A stretch of 64,000 bases of DNA from NCBI RefSeq assembly GCF_032854445.1, contig NC_088305.1, forward strand, positions 12,591,606-12,655,605. The letters run 5' to 3'. The stretch comes from Liolophura sinensis (Eukaryota > Mollusca > Polyplacophora > Chitonida > Chitonidae). The notes beneath the pieces were generated by a model. It was not told where the DNA came from, made no database searches, and worked only from the letters and a program-made list of their open reading frames with translations. The stretch's first letter is position 1, and each line of letters opens with the position of its first letter. Below, in pieces: positions 1 through 11,456 of the stretch. Both the position numbers and the translations under genes were made by a program.

Positions 1-156
1 AAATAACCATGATGGCAAATGCATAAATATTCAAGGCTGTGAGTTCTCTCTTATGAAGATGCCACCTTGAACACTAAAAAGAGAACGAGTTTTTTTACAA
101 ATCACTTCTAACTGTGTAAGGTGAATATTAATTAATAAGATTATGAGGTCACTCAC

Positions 157-325
157 CGTTCCTGGAGCCAATCGGAGACGATTAGATTCGTCATACATGA
201 CGTCACCTGGCAGGAAGGCTCCGCCCGCAGACAGTATTTTCTCACGAAGCAACGAAATCACACAACGTAATATGAAGGAAGCAAACAGATTCAAATGAAG
301 GCGATTCCGCTGACAGTGCAGTTTT
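157..325 (-). CDS. Class B GPCR (PTHR-like), exon 6: intracellular loop 1, helix 2, extracellular loop 1
   Basis: A 169-base exon with acceptor TATCCTTCAG|AAAACTG (completes a phase-2 codon) and donor GGAACG|GTGAGT (phase 0). It encodes KLHCQRNRLHLNLFASFI, then LRCVISLLREKILSAGGAF and LPGDVMYDESNRLRLAPGT. RLHC-x-RN-type intracellular loop 1 and the helix-2 H-x-NLF-x-SFILR segment are signatures of class B GPCRs, including the conserved helix-2 His. The long, polar first extracellular loop is a PTH-receptor trait. Helices 3-7 must lie beyond base 1, on the same strand. I see no frameshift or stop in any exon, so the gene looks intact as far as it goes. It could instead belong to another secretin-family branch (CRF, calcitonin, PDF), but the combined motifs favour PTHR. 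Confidence 0.94.
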
Positions 326-1749
326 CTGAAGGATAAAATATATGATCGGCTGGATGAGTGACTGACAGATTTATTTATTCGCTAGCATAATGCCGTGATG
401 AATTATTTGTGGTACTTAAAATAAAGTTAGTCCTTAATAGAGATAGTTTCTCACTTCTGAGCAATGTGTCAGTAACGTTTCCAAAACAGTCAGACATTAA
501 CTGACCCGATTTTGATTTGATTTGATTTGATTTATTCACCAGAAAGAAAGTAGAAAAGGAAGAACATCTCAATACCTCTCTGTACCTAAACCTCTTGTAT
601 CCGCATGGTTATATATAAATATATATACACACACATACACACATACATATACATACATATACATATACACCCGCAAACACACAGGCACAAGCATATGTAT
701 GTACATGTACGTATATTCATACAAATACATCTTAAATATTATCGTAATGTGCACAGTATAAGTAGGCCTATATAATAATGGTTTTTCTTAATCAAGTTTA
801 ATACAAACAGGTATATACACACACACATAATTACATATGTACGGATACATCAGTTTGTCAACATAATACAACTTATAGCACTCTGGCGGAAGCAGAAACC
901 CCAAAGGGCTTATTGTACCCCATAACATGTTTAAATTTAATTGACATGAGATGCTAACTGGTTATTACTCATATGTTGGAATGAAGCACTTGCACATACG
1001 TACACGTGTACCTAATTATGCATACACATAGTAGTTACTACTGTAGCACCCACTGATAAATGTAAGGATATACAGACAGTAAAGAGAATTTACATTCGTA
1101 AATATGTGTACAAATATGCACACGCACACATGTGCACTTATGTATTAATATTCATATCAATCAAGGCGACAACAATATACTATCAAGAGAAAACGTTAAG
1201 CAAGCAACTACGTGTCGCAACTGAGTTAATTCAAAACAATTGTGGATGACTTGGTGTAGTAATGATTATAGCTATATGCTTCATCAGCTGTATATCTTTC
1301 TCAAGAGTAAAGTTTTCAAAGACGATTTAAATAATGATAAAGAGGTGATTTCTTTTAAATTGGAGGGCAGTTTATTCCATTCGATCGGTCCTTTTATTTT
1401 ACAAGTGTGTAGGGATAGATTGCTTTCAAGAACAATGTCGAGACTTCAGTATTTTTCATTTGTTACCTGACTGTTTTATCGATTGACTAAACAACCCTAT
1501 CAGAGATGAATTGAAAAGTTAATTCATTTATTTATTTGGCTGGTGTTTTACGCCGTACCCAAGACTATTTCACATATACGACGGCGGCCAGCATAATGGT
1601 GGGAGGAAACTGGGCAGAGCACACAGTTTGTGTGACAGTGTATCTTCAATCACATCATCTAGGTTTGTAAGCAGAAAAATGGTATAAAATGTCAGCATAA
1701 TTTTGTTTCAGGAAAATAAGACATATTTAAAAGACACAAATTTACTTAC
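326..1749 (-). other. Receptor intron 5 (between helix 1 and helix 2)
   Basis: Bounded by the GTAAGT donor and the TTCAG acceptor. It contains a short GATTT run (about 508-533), a TA/CA-rich low-complexity stretch (about 605-690) and a truncated SINE A (1523-1622). Nothing else is recognised; the open frames here have no codon structure that suggests genes. Confidence 0.85.
1523..1622 (-). mobile_element. SINE A, 3' fragment
   Basis: A 3' piece of family A: the tail (ATTT repeats), the GGTGTTTTACGCCGTAC 3' end, and the ACGACGGCGGCCAGCAT core. The tRNA-like head is missing. Confidence 0.85.
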
Positions 1750-1844
1750 TTAAAGAAAAGCATGAGAAATACGGCAATGAAGAGAGTGACCAGGGAGACA
1801 CTGTATCCCACACTGTACAGTAGACGGATCCTCGGCATGTGCGC
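1750..1844 (-). CDS. Class B GPCR (PTHR-like), exon 5: transmembrane helix 1
   Basis: A 95-base exon with acceptor TTTGAAG|GCG (phase 0) and donor TTTAA|GTAAGT (phase 2). It encodes AHMPRIRLLYSVGYSVSLV and then TLFIAVFLMLFF plus two bases of a Lys codon. LLYSVGYSVSL is the hallmark helix-1 segment of class B receptors; vertebrate PTH receptors have a very similar YTVGYSVSL. The helix is about 22 hydrophobic residues. The split Lys codon is completed by the first base of the next exon (AA|A). The long intron between the ectodomain and helix 1 (1845-5453) holds several SINE copies. Confidence 0.95.
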
Positions 1845-2099
1845 CTTCAAACATACACAAAACAGACAATTGATGGTAAAAAAGTTTTCAAATATCGACA
1901 TTAAATATATGTATTTGTTTACCGCTTTGACTGACATTTAACATCACTGAAGTTTCTGAATTGGACGCCGGTGCAAACTGTTCACGTTGAAAAAAATGAA
2001 GTCCACTGGCTCATCGAAATCAATCTACTCTACTGTCAGTGTCATTTGATCAGTAAGGTCACAGGTTCACTCTCGCTCTCGCTGTTTGGGTTGCCGCTT

Positions 2100-2345
2100 G
2101 ATTTACATCAAATGGTGTTTTACGCCATACTCAAGAAGCATTAAGGTGGGAAGTAACCGGGCAGAGCCCGGTAGAAACCCACAACCATCCACAGGTTGCT
2201 GCCAGACCTTCCCACTTACGGCAGGAGAGGAAGTCAGCTGGACTGGAATTCAGGGCGACCACATTGGTGACAGACTCCTGGGTCATAACGCTGCGCTAGC
2301 GCGCAAGAGACTGAGCCAAGGAGGCTCAGTTGCCCCTTCAATTCT
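2100..2345 (-). mobile_element. SINE A, nearly full length, diverged
   Basis: It keeps the 3' end, the CAGAGCCCGG core, the GGTTGCTGCCAGACCTTCCC stretch and the tRNA-like head with CTGCGCTAGCGCGC and a decayed A box. The ACGACGGCGGCC segment next to the tail is lost. It is sense relative to the receptor gene. Confidence 0.85.
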
Positions 2346-2430
2346 GGAGGTTTGTCAATTACCTAGCGAAGGGTGATGGTTTCCTCCGGCCACGTGAGTT
2401 TTCTTCACCCATCAATCTGACTACCGTGAT

Positions 2431-2670
2431 ATAAGTGAGTGAGGGAGTGCTTGGGATTTAACGTCGTACTCAACAAGTTTTCAGTCATATGACGACGAAG
2501 GAATCCTTAGGGTGTATGTAATGTGCCTCCTTGTTGCAGGACGGATTTCCATGGCTCTTTTATCTAGTGCTGCTTTACTGAGACGACTTACCCAAGGCAA
2601 GTAAGCCACCCTGTCCGAGCCATTATACTGACACGGGTCAACTAGTCGTTGCACTATCCCCTTCATGCTG
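2431..2670 (-). mobile_element. SINE B, 5'-truncated
   Basis: Family B body: (ACTC)n-type tail, TTTAACGTCGTACTCAACAA, TCATATGACGACGAAGGAAT, CGGGTCAACTAGTCGTTGCA. It stops in CCCCTTCATGCTG, before the tRNA-like head. Confidence 0.88.
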
Positions 2671-3261
2671 GTGATATAAGTGAAACGACGCTAAACATCA
2701 ATCCAGTAGATAGACTATACGGCATCAACCACGGGTTTAATTAACAAATACCTAGGCCCGGTTGTTCAAAACTATTACAGGACTTAATACCCGATTTAAC
2801 TTTAAGCGAAGTCTTCAGATTTGTACTTAGCCTAAAAAATTGTTATATTATATTAATTATGAACATAAACTGTTTCTGTTATACGTTGACCTTGAAGAGC
2901 TACATTGGCCGCAGCGTTCGTGTAGAAATTTAAATATAAAATATAGCTGTTAGAAACAGCGATCCCGGGGTTCAAGCAGTATGCATCTTGCACAGGTACA
3001 GCAGAAAGGGTAAATCGCAGTCACTAAAAACTGGGGAAAAAACACTTTTACAGCAATTATTCTTCTGTGTTGTTTCTAGGCTGAATTGTTGCTATCAGCG
3101 AAAAAAGGTGAATATAAGGTAGAGAAGACGTCATTTGGGGTTGAACAAACTTAGTCACAAAGAACAGGAGAGAAGATACATAACCATTCATGTATGGTGA
3201 CGGAAATTCAATCCATTTGCACTTTCGTGTCAAGAAGATGTTGCACCTGCATTTTACTATG

Positions 3262-3345
3262 TTTTAATTGATTGGTGTTTTACGCCGACCTCTAGAATAT
3301 TTCACTTATACGACGGCGGACAGCATTATGATGGAAGGTGTAGCA
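3262..3345 (-). mobile_element. SINE A, 3' fragment
   Basis: Only the GATTGGTGTTTTACGCC end and the ATACGACGGCGGACAGCAT core remain. Confidence 0.8.
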
Positions 3346-4919
3346 CCTGCCCAGTATAGACATGGACTAAATGGAAATTGCTCCATTCTCCAAGTTGTGG
3401 GCTTTAAGGTTTTTCCGTTATTAGTACGTGTGTTAATGCAAGTACAGCACGGCTCATGTTATTCAAATGCGGCATTTCTTTGGTGGTTTTTTTCTCATTA
3501 ATTAAAAAACTATTTCACCTAGGGAAAAAATAAGCACATAGTTTTCTTGATGGATTTAAATTTGTTTTTCAAACTTTACTTTGCTGTCTATGGGTTATCT
3601 TGTATTAAAATTTGAGAGTGATTTATTTGCGCTTTTTCACTTTAAGATGTTAAATGCATTTCAACGTTTTTCAAAATGGCCGCCAAACCACGTGACTTCC
3701 GGAAACAAACTTCGCACATAATATATGCCATACATTTGTCTATTGTGCGAAACAAAAATCGATGTCTTGAATGCTAGTGTTATCCTCTATCCTAAGTTGT
3801 ATATTTGAGCACAGTGAACATACATTATTTTCATCTACGAGTATTATTCGGCTTTGCAAACTAGAATGGTACACTATAGGACAATATTCAGTAAAAATTT
3901 AAAGCCAATTTGGACAAAATCCAATAGGGCCGCCATGTCACGTGACCGGTAGTTACGGTGCACAGGTTTAGGTCATGGCTTACCATGTGTAAAAATTTCA
4001 GCTTTCTAGCTTTTACAAAATCGTGCGGAATAATAATAACCATAATAAACAAAAATAATAAACAGAAGAAAAATCCGAAAAATTACAACATAGCTGCTAG
4101 CCATAAGCTACCAGTAGTAGCTAATACACTTTCGACCAACTGGGCCCATATTCAATTCCCGATCACGAAAAATGTAACGTACTGGTGCGCACTCGTTCCA
4201 AGGCAAAGCTGTTCACAAAACTGCAATCAAAATACATGCCTAACGTTTCCGAAAAGTTGCCGACGGAAAGACAGACATAGCAATGTTGACAAGCGTTGAA
4301 TACATGGGTCATCATACCAATCAGCAGAAAATGTGATGGACTGGTGTTTGTACCATGCCCAATTAAGCTATGCACAAAGTATCAGCAGAAGTCGACACAA
4401 ATGTCAAGTTATGAAGCCAGAGTCATTCATTTCTGGTGATTTGTTTTATAACAGTTGTCACCTAAAAGATCAAAACGAAGTTAAACTCTAATCCAACAAG
4501 CTAATTAAACAGCATTAACCAAAACCACATCGTCACTTCAAATGGTATTCCACGAATTTGTTTTAGTGCGGTGAATTGTACGCAGACGTCAATTATCCAC
4601 TTCTGGTTTGGTTTGACATGAATGTAGTACCAGCTATTTTTAGCACTTTTACAACTTGGGATTTGCATACTAAATATCATACTGCTTACAGCGCATGCAC
4701 CTAAGTCAACGTTTGCTTTACCATACTCGCCATTAGCAAACTATGTACATAAGTCTAGAACAACGCCGATGTCATTGGGATTACGGTGATACAGGCAAGT
4801 CGTGACATATGAGTTTTCTTTTCTAATACTTTGTGTTAAACACGCTTTCTGTTTATCTAATGTATGCACAATTGACAGGATGCCTGAAACAATTTCATTG
4901 ATGAATTCTATCTTATCAT

Positions 4920-4985
4920 CTTACCTCAGTTAGGGTTTTATTCAAACTGTTTATGTAAATGCTTAAATAGTTACAAATTGCACAC
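4920..4985 (-). repeat. Interspersed repeat E, fragment
   Basis: Shares CTCAGTTAGGGTTTTATTC and GTTTATGTAAATGCTTAAAT with the longer copy at 55.6-55.9 kb. Confidence 0.75.
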
Positions 4986-5074
4986 CACAACACGGAACAA
5001 TCATGTATGTAAGCAAGAATTCAAGTACAGTTTGCTGTCAGTGACACGCTGAAGCCAAAGCCCTTGAACAGACA

Positions 5075-5240
5075 CGCGTCATTATTGGTTGACGGCTAGT
5101 ATGCGAATGTCTGTTTCGACGCATAGACTTTTGTTTTATGATGGCAGTCAGTTTTATACCGGAGGCCTGGGGTAAAGATTCGTCCTTTGGCAAGTTACTG
5201 ACGAACTTTTCCATGTGTGACGTTGAGACTTGCTACGTCA
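5075..5240. repeat. Mixed repeat piece (family G end plus family D)
   Basis: 5090-5128 carries the family G end (TTGACGGCTAGTATGCGAAT, GACGCATAGAC). 5145-5232 has the family D words GGCAGTCAGTTTTAT and CTTTGGCAAGTTACTGACGA. It lies just downstream (in gene direction) of exon 4. Confidence 0.6.
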
Positions 5241-5453
5241 TATCCATGGAAGACAAGTAATTTTCTGTTTACGAAAGCGGAAATAGCCACAAAGAATCGC
5301 CGACCGCTGATCCAAGCTCCTGAGGAACGAGAAGTTCAGAGAAATTACGTGTCCAAAGTCAGGATTGAACACGTGCCTCGTGGTTAGGAGCCAGACACCT
5401 TATCCACATAGCTGTATCCCGCCTAAAAGACGGAAGTTCGAGTTTGGCCTCAC

Positions 5454-5590
5454 CTGTATTAGCTCGGGAATGTCCGGGATGTACTCGTCATCGTCCGTGA
5501 CCTTACACTGTGAAAAGTTTGTCCAGGAACGGTTGTTTTCTGTATCGTAGTACCAGGTACCGTCGGGAAGGCACTGCTTTGTAGCGAAGG
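5454..5590 (-). CDS. Class B GPCR (PTHR-like), exon 4: hormone receptor domain, second part
   Basis: A 137-base exon with acceptor GTTCACAG|CC (phase 1) and donor ATACAG|GTGAGG (phase 0). It encodes FATKQCLPDGTWYYDTENN, then RSWTNFSQCKVTDDDEYIP and DIPELIQ. It carries cysteines 5 and 6 of the HRM fold, the conserved Gly-x-Trp, and NRSWTNFSQC, close to the vertebrate PTH-receptor NRTWANYSEC segment. NRS and NFS are possible glycosylation sites. The acidic stretch after cysteine 6 forms the stalk into helix 1. All six disulfide cysteines of the family are therefore present across exons 2-4. Confidence 0.93.
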
Positions 5591-5867
5591 CTGTGAACAT
5601 GCCAAACGAAAAACAAACGTGAATAAGCCCGTAACATTATCTGATATAGTGTAATGACTTGTGTTATTAAAATTACACGAACAATGGTTATATTATTACG
5701 CTTATATGGCTGGTGTTTTGAAGACGAATATTTTACTGACATTATTGCGGACAGTTTTATAAGAAAGAGGGGTGGGGACTGGCAAAGCGAAGAGGGAAGA
5801 CTTGCAGCTCAGCAAGTACCTGAACCGACTACCGACAAGAGACCACATATATTATCAATAAGACTAC

Positions 5868-5965
5868 AGCACAGAGAGCTGAACCAGAGCAATGCCGACA
5901 GTATGATAGTTGGTAAACGGTTGCACGTAATCGGTGAAATATGGGTTCCTCTCAAATTCCCAAAG
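5868..5965 (-). repeat. Interspersed repeat E, fragment
   Basis: Contains GACAGTATGATAGTTGGTAA and a GTAATCGGTGAAATATGG stretch shared with copies near 33.0 and 55.7 kb. Confidence 0.65.
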
Positions 5966-6234
5966 CTAATACACGTATTTTGTTCCAACTGTTGATTGGC
6001 AAAAAAGCGCAGTGATTTTAACTGCAACATATTAAAAGATGCTGCTCTACAGTAAAATCGAATCCACATAATTTAACTGCATTTAGTTCTGAGAAAAACA
6101 ACGGTGCTACTTCTTTCTCTTAAATGTAGAAGTATAAGCTTTAGGCTAAATAGTGAGTGACAAAATTATTTACGGCCTGAACCCTAATTTTAAAAATATT
6201 TAAACTATTTTTTTATTACACTGTTGTCTATCGC

Positions 6235-6560
6235 CGTTTTCAATGTTACGGCGCTCAGGTTTATGGGTAGAACAAACAAGAGTGTCCGGAGTAAACTACC
6301 CGACCTTTATAGGTGGAGGAAACAGGGTTGCCCAGAAGAAACCACCCCACCTCCATGGCTGGAGGAAACAGGAGCGCTTGGACTAAACCATCTGGCTTTT
6401 ATTGGTGACAGAAACAAGTGCCATGAGTAAACTGTCCGACTTTTATGGATGAAGGAAACAGGAGCGCCGGTTGGGAAGCCATCCGACCTTTATGGGTGGA
6501 AAAAAGAGGGGTGCCTGGAGTAAACCACCCGACCTTTGCCAGGTACTTGACAAACCTCTT
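6235..6560 (+). repeat. Internally repeated family D block
   Basis: About five imperfect copies of a roughly 60-bp module: TTTATGGGTGGA-type start, GAAACAGG, (G)AGTAAACCACCCGACC-type end. The last copy runs into the usual family D continuation, CTTTGCCAGGTACTTGACAA. Elsewhere in the window family D has this module once. Confidence 0.75.
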
Positions 6561-6732
6561 GGCTTAAAGACACAACCTCATCTGCAGATAATTTCAATGT
6601 GATAATATATTTTGATAACACCAATAATGACTGGACTCCTATTTCAAAGAGTACCTGTACTTGATAATCTGTGCTGATTTGAGTTGTTAGTATTGTCATC
6701 AAGGTCATATGAAACCACTTACGTTGGGAAAA

Positions 6733-6855
6733 CTTAGAATAAAACCCTGAATAAGGTAAATTGTCAAGAGGAAGTATTTCAGCGGTTATGTGTGACAATT
6801 TGCCAGCTGTCACACTGTCGTTCCTGCTCTGGTTTTTCTTTCTATGTCTTAATTA
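6733..6855 (+). repeat. Interspersed repeat E
   Basis: AATAAAACCCTGAATAAGG, ATTTGCCAGCTGTCACACTG and TGGTTTTTCTTTCTATGTC match the copies at 7.1 and 58.9 kb. Confidence 0.75.
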
Positions 6856-7019
6856 ATTGTATTCCCGACTAAACTGGGATTTTGTTATTGGGCTAAGCTT
6901 CCCCTCGGCCTTATCCCTTTGCATTATCTAAATTGTATGTTAAAAGTGATAACAACACAGCATTCTGAGTAATTCTGCAACAGTGACGTGTAGTAAATTG
7001 CAATGAACATTAATGAATT

Positions 7020-7215
7020 TTTTCACTTACCTATGCTTAAAAGCCATGGTGCTAGGAGGAGTGTAGTTTGCTACAATTTATGCATTTACATGAACAGTTA
7101 AAACCCTAACTGAGGTAAATTGACAAGAGACGGTATTCTACCGGTTACGTGTAACCATTTGCCAGCTATCACACTGTTCTGGTTTTCCCCTCTCTGTGCT
7201 GTACGTCTTAATTTT
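7020..7215 (+). repeat. Interspersed repeat E
   Basis: Contains AACCCTAACTGAGGTAAATT, CCATTTGCCAGCTATCACAC and CTCTGTGCTGTACGTCTTAA. The first half is the reverse complement of the CATTTACATAAACAG-side sequence seen at 33.1 and 55.8 kb. Confidence 0.75.
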
Positions 7216-7608
7216 ATTGAAAAGGTAACTGTGTTTTATCGACACAATAATCCGGTCAAGTTGACATGGCACATCCGGCTATATGGGGGAATAATGAACG
7301 GCATGTTAAAGAATCGTAGCCCTAGGCAGTCACGGACAATTCAGCAATTTGCGAGCAATTTATCTGAATCATTGCGACATTTGAAATTTTACATTGACTC
7401 GAGCTGACCTTCAAGTCAGAGAAATCTTTACACAGAAAAATACTCACGGAAGGAAGAGCTGAAACCTACATGGGTTATTGTGCCAAATTGTGCCATGTCT
7501 CAGAACAGGCATGAATCGCCATGTTCTTTTTCTTGTCCCTATTATGACCCGTTAAGGGCAGGCCTACTGATGCACACTCGAAACCGTTATCTGGCTTTAA
7601 GAACGTAC

Positions 7609-7719
7609 CGTCTGTATCGAAGTAGTTCACGTAGTTAGGGCAGTTCTGTTTTGCCAGTTGTCCAGCCGGGGTGTAATGCCAACAGAGAATGTTGTCCCAA
7701 GTTGAATTGCAGAACTTCG
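7609..7719 (-). CDS. Class B GPCR (PTHR-like), exon 3: hormone receptor domain, first part
   Basis: A 111-base exon with acceptor CTCGATAG|CG and donor GACG|GTACGT, phase 1 at both ends. It encodes KFCNSTWDNILCWHYTPAG and then QLAKQNCPNYVNYFDTD. This is the core of the hormone receptor (HRM) domain: C-x5-D-x2-LCW with the invariant Asp and Trp, followed by the conserved C-P pair. It supplies cysteines 2, 3 and 4 of the six that form the three ECD disulfides. An N-glycosylation sequon (NST) is present. The domain binds the C-terminal part of the peptide hormone outside the cell. The WDxILCW form is especially like PTH receptors. The large intron before it (7720-11944) holds most of the gene's tandem repeats. 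Confidence 0.93.
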
Positions 7720-7852
7720 CTATCGAGGAGAAAAATGAAGACAATTTCAGAGGTTGTTATATTTTTCGCCAGTTTGTCATATGAGAAGAAAAACAATACT
7801 TAAAATAAATATTATTTAAAAACACAGGTCAATTTCTGAAACTGACTAACAA

Positions 7853-8572
7853 GTGTTATTATACAGTAAGAAGAATTACTACAGAGCAAGAAGTATTACT
7901 ATACAGTAGGAAGTTTTACTATACAGTAACAAGTATTACTATACAGTAGGAAGTATTACTTTACAATAACAAGTATTACTATACAGTAACAAGTACCACT
8001 TTACAGTAACAGGTATTACTATTCAGTAGGAAGTATTACTATACAGTAACAAGTATTATTATACAGTAGGAAGTATTACTATACAGTAGGAAGTATTACT
8101 ATACAATAACAAGTATTAATATACAGTAACAAGTATTACTATACAATAACAAGTATTACTATACAGTAACAAGTACTACTTTACAGTAACAAGTATTACT
8201 ATACAGTAACAAGTATTACTATACAGTAACAAGTATTACTATACAGTAACAAGTATTACTATACAGTAGGAAGTATTACTATACAGTAACAAGTATTACT
8301 ATACAGTAACAAGTATTACTATACAGTAACAAGTATTACTTTACAGTAACAAGTATTACTATACAGTAACAAGTATTACTATACAGTAACAAGTATTACT
8401 ATACAGTAACAAGTATTACTATACAGTAACAAGTACTACTTTACAGTAACAAGTATTACTATACAGTAACAAGTATTACTATACAGTAACAAGTATTACT
8501 ATACAGTAGGAGGTATTACTATACAGTAACAAGTATTACTATACAGTAACAAGTATTACTATACAGTAACAG
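7853..8572. repeat. 20-bp minisatellite
   Basis: About 36 head-to-tail copies of AAGTATTACTATACAGTAAC, with variants (AGTAGG, CAATAAC, TACTACTTTACAG). Variant units recur in blocks, as expected from unequal exchange or slippage. It ends abruptly at AACAGTATCAAAC. Confidence 0.97.
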
Positions 8573-9175
8573 TATCAAACACGGAGAAGTTTTACACGTA
8601 TTCGTGATTTACTCAATCACATGTAAAATGATTAACGTTTGAGAGCAAATTTGGAAATGCATTTCAACCAGACTTTAAATGTATTCCTCATTCATTCAAA
8701 GTTTTAAAATCTTATTTTCGAGACATGACCGCCGCGAAGTGAAATGTTCCCAATTTTACTGAATGAACATGAAGATTTTTCTCCATATGCAGGTACTAAT
8801 AACGCAACATCTAAACACTAGGCTAATTTTATCAAGGATCAAGGAAGTAGGACCATTGGGTTGATGGAGTGTGGGTGGTCCGGAATTTTTTTTGTATTCT
8901 AAATAGTTGATATGTAGGACTGCACCCAATGAGAGTTTATGGATGATTTCAAGTAACAATAATTTTGCAAACAATAACTACTGGTATGATTAGTAAATTT
9001 CTGTCTTGTTTGTTTATTTGGGGGTTTTGGCCTCTTCTAACGTGTGTAGGTTGCTTTAGGAGAGTTTTTGTGTCTAACACCCGAACTGTATTTATTTTAG
9101 AGATCATGGCGTATAGAACCGCGAATTCTTTTGCAGAAAATGTTGGGGTTATGGGTTTTTCTTTGACAAATTAGG

Positions 9176-10770
9176 AGCAGCCGAGCCGTACCACCACATG
9201 ATGAAACAATCAGTAACACCACACGAACAGTCAGGTTGTAACACCCCATGAAGAGTCCAGCTGAAACACCACTCGAAGAATAGTGCAGTAACATCACGCA
9301 ATTTGTCAAACAGTAATACAGCTCGGACAAGCAAGCAGTAACTCCAACCAAGCAATAACACCATATTAAATACATGAGGAAAATTAATCAAGCCATAATA
9401 CCACACACGTAGTCAAGCAGTAACACCAAAAGAATATTCACGAGGAACCCAAAAAGTCCAGCAGTTACATCACACAAACAGGCACGCAATAACACCACAC
9501 GAACAACAAAGGAATAACACCACACGAACAACAAAACCATAACACCACAGGAACAACAAAGCAATAACACCAAACAAACATTCCTGAGGAAACAGAAAGT
9601 CAAGCAGCAATACCGCACAAACAGCCAAGCAATAACATCACAGGCAGTAAAACCACGCAAACAGCTAAATAGTTATACCACAGCAATAGCCCCGCTGTAC
9701 CAGCACACAAATAGCCATGCAGTAACACCACACGACCAATCAAGCATTTATACCACACACACAGCCAAGCAGTAACATCACAGGCAGTAAAACCACGCAA
9801 ACAGCCAAACAGTTATACCACAGCAATAGCCCCGCTGTACCAGCACACAAATAGCCATGCAGTAACACCACACAACCAATCGAGCATTTATACCACACAC
9901 ACAGCCAAGCAGTAACACCACAGGCAGTAACACCACGCAAACAGCCAAGCAGTAACATCACACAAGCAACCAAACACAACGCAAACAGCAACACCGCAAG
10001 CAGCCAAGCAGTAACACCACGCAAACAGCCAAACACTAATACCACAGCAATAGCCCCGCTGTACCAGCACATAAATAGCCATGCAGTAACACCACACGAC
10101 CAACCAAGCATTTATACCACACAAACAGCCAAGCAGTAACATCACACAAACAGCCAAACACAACGCAAACAGCAACACCGCAAACAGCCAAGCAGTAACA
10201 CAACAAGCAGTAACACCACGCAAACCGGCAAACAGTAATACCACACCAATAGCCCCGCTGTACTAGCACACAAATAGCCAAGCAGTAACACCACACGCCC
10301 AACCAAGCATTAATATCACACAAATAACCAACCAAAGTAGTTGCACTACACGAAAAAGCCAAGTAGTTGCACCACACGAAAGAGCCAAGAATTAATACCA
10401 CACCAACAGCCAAGCAGTGACACAACTCCAACAGCCAAGCAATAGCTCCACACAAACAGCCAAAAATTAACATCACACAAACACCCAAGCAGTAACACCA
10501 CAGAAAGAGCCAAGTAGTAACACCACACAACAGCCAAGCCGCATCACTACACAAACAACCAAGCATTAATACCACACAAATAGCCAAACAGTAGCACTAA
10601 CTAAGCTGTCAAATAGTGAGACCACAAACAGCCAAGCACTAGCGTTACACTACCAGTCAAGCAATAACACCACACAAATAGCCAAGCATTAATACCACAC
10701 AAATAGTCAGGCAGTTATATTGTACAAACCAAGCTCTAACACCATAGGAACAGCAACACAGTAATACCAC
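9176..10770. repeat. Array of about 24-bp units with higher-order repeats
   Basis: Imperfect copies of a unit close to AGCAGTAACACCACACAAAC followed by AGCCA, over 1.6 kb. A longer module marked by CCCCGCTGTACCAGCACACA recurs at about 9690, 9830, 10053 and 10252, so blocks of several units were duplicated together. The edges are more diverged than the middle. Confidence 0.95.
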
Positions 10771-11456
10771 CTAGATGCTTTTACGAAAGCCTCACTAAAA
10801 AACAGGTAGAGTCGGAACACGTGTACGGTCGGAAATGAGAAGTTTACAGCGTCCTTCACTGGCACACTGTTCGAAATCTTAAAACAAATGTCCACTGGTT
10901 CCTAGTTCGAAGAAAAAAGTATGCCTAAGATGCAGGCCCATTCAGATTATAGTTTATATCCAGATATATTATATCCACAGGACAAATCGACTGGACCGTT
11001 GAACTTTTACCACTGGCGAAGACGGATTATAGCCAGTGTATAATACAATGTTTTACGCAGAGAACTACACGTACAAGACATCGCTAGTGTTGTGATTTAG
11101 ACGGCGGGTATCCAGTCACTCCACCGATGTAATGCTATCTCTGATGAACTTTTTTGAGTTTTGACACAATCGGCAATTACATTTACCGGCATCTATTTTT
11201 CTTTCATCAATGATACCTGGTGGTTTTTATGGAGGGTGAAAATGTACAAGAAAAAAGTTTAGCAAACTTAGTTAAACAGATATCTACTGAGATCAAACAA
11301 GGAGAAATGAAACACTGATATGAGAGAGAAGCCCGACGAACTCGTGGCCCTAGATAATGGCTATATCACATGCTCTAAACCCCGAATATTTGCGTGCTGA
11401 GAGGAGACAATATGTTTCTCATGATAAAACTATCAATGAATACGAATCCAGGTACA

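Larger units (their letters stand above)
1845..5453 (-). other. Receptor intron 4 (between ectodomain and helix 1)
   Basis: A 3.6-kb intron with a SINE A (2100-2345), a SINE B (2431-2670), a SINE A fragment (3262-3345), a family E fragment (4920-4985) and a mixed G/D repeat piece (about 5075-5240). The stretch 3350-4900 shows nothing recognisable; a 113-codon open frame at 3958-4299 has no known domain. Confidence 0.85.
5591..7608 (-). other. Receptor intron 3 (inside the hormone receptor domain)
   Basis: A 2-kb intron separating the two HRM exons. It contains family E copies (5868-5965, 6733-6855, 7020-7215) and an internally repeated family D block (6235-6560). No coding sequence is recognised. 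Confidence 0.85.

Noticed and set aside
198-205. TGACGTCA (CRE palindrome) in exon 6
   Set aside because: It lies in coding sequence for helix 2/loop 1 and is explained by the codons; one 8-mer there is not evidence of regulation.
7853-8572. Regular short repeats resembling a CRISPR array
   Set aside because: Head-to-tail units without unique spacers, inside a spliced animal gene.
10036-10587. 183-codon minus-strand open frame
   Set aside because: Wholly within the 24-bp tandem array; the frame is open only because the repeat unit is a multiple of three.
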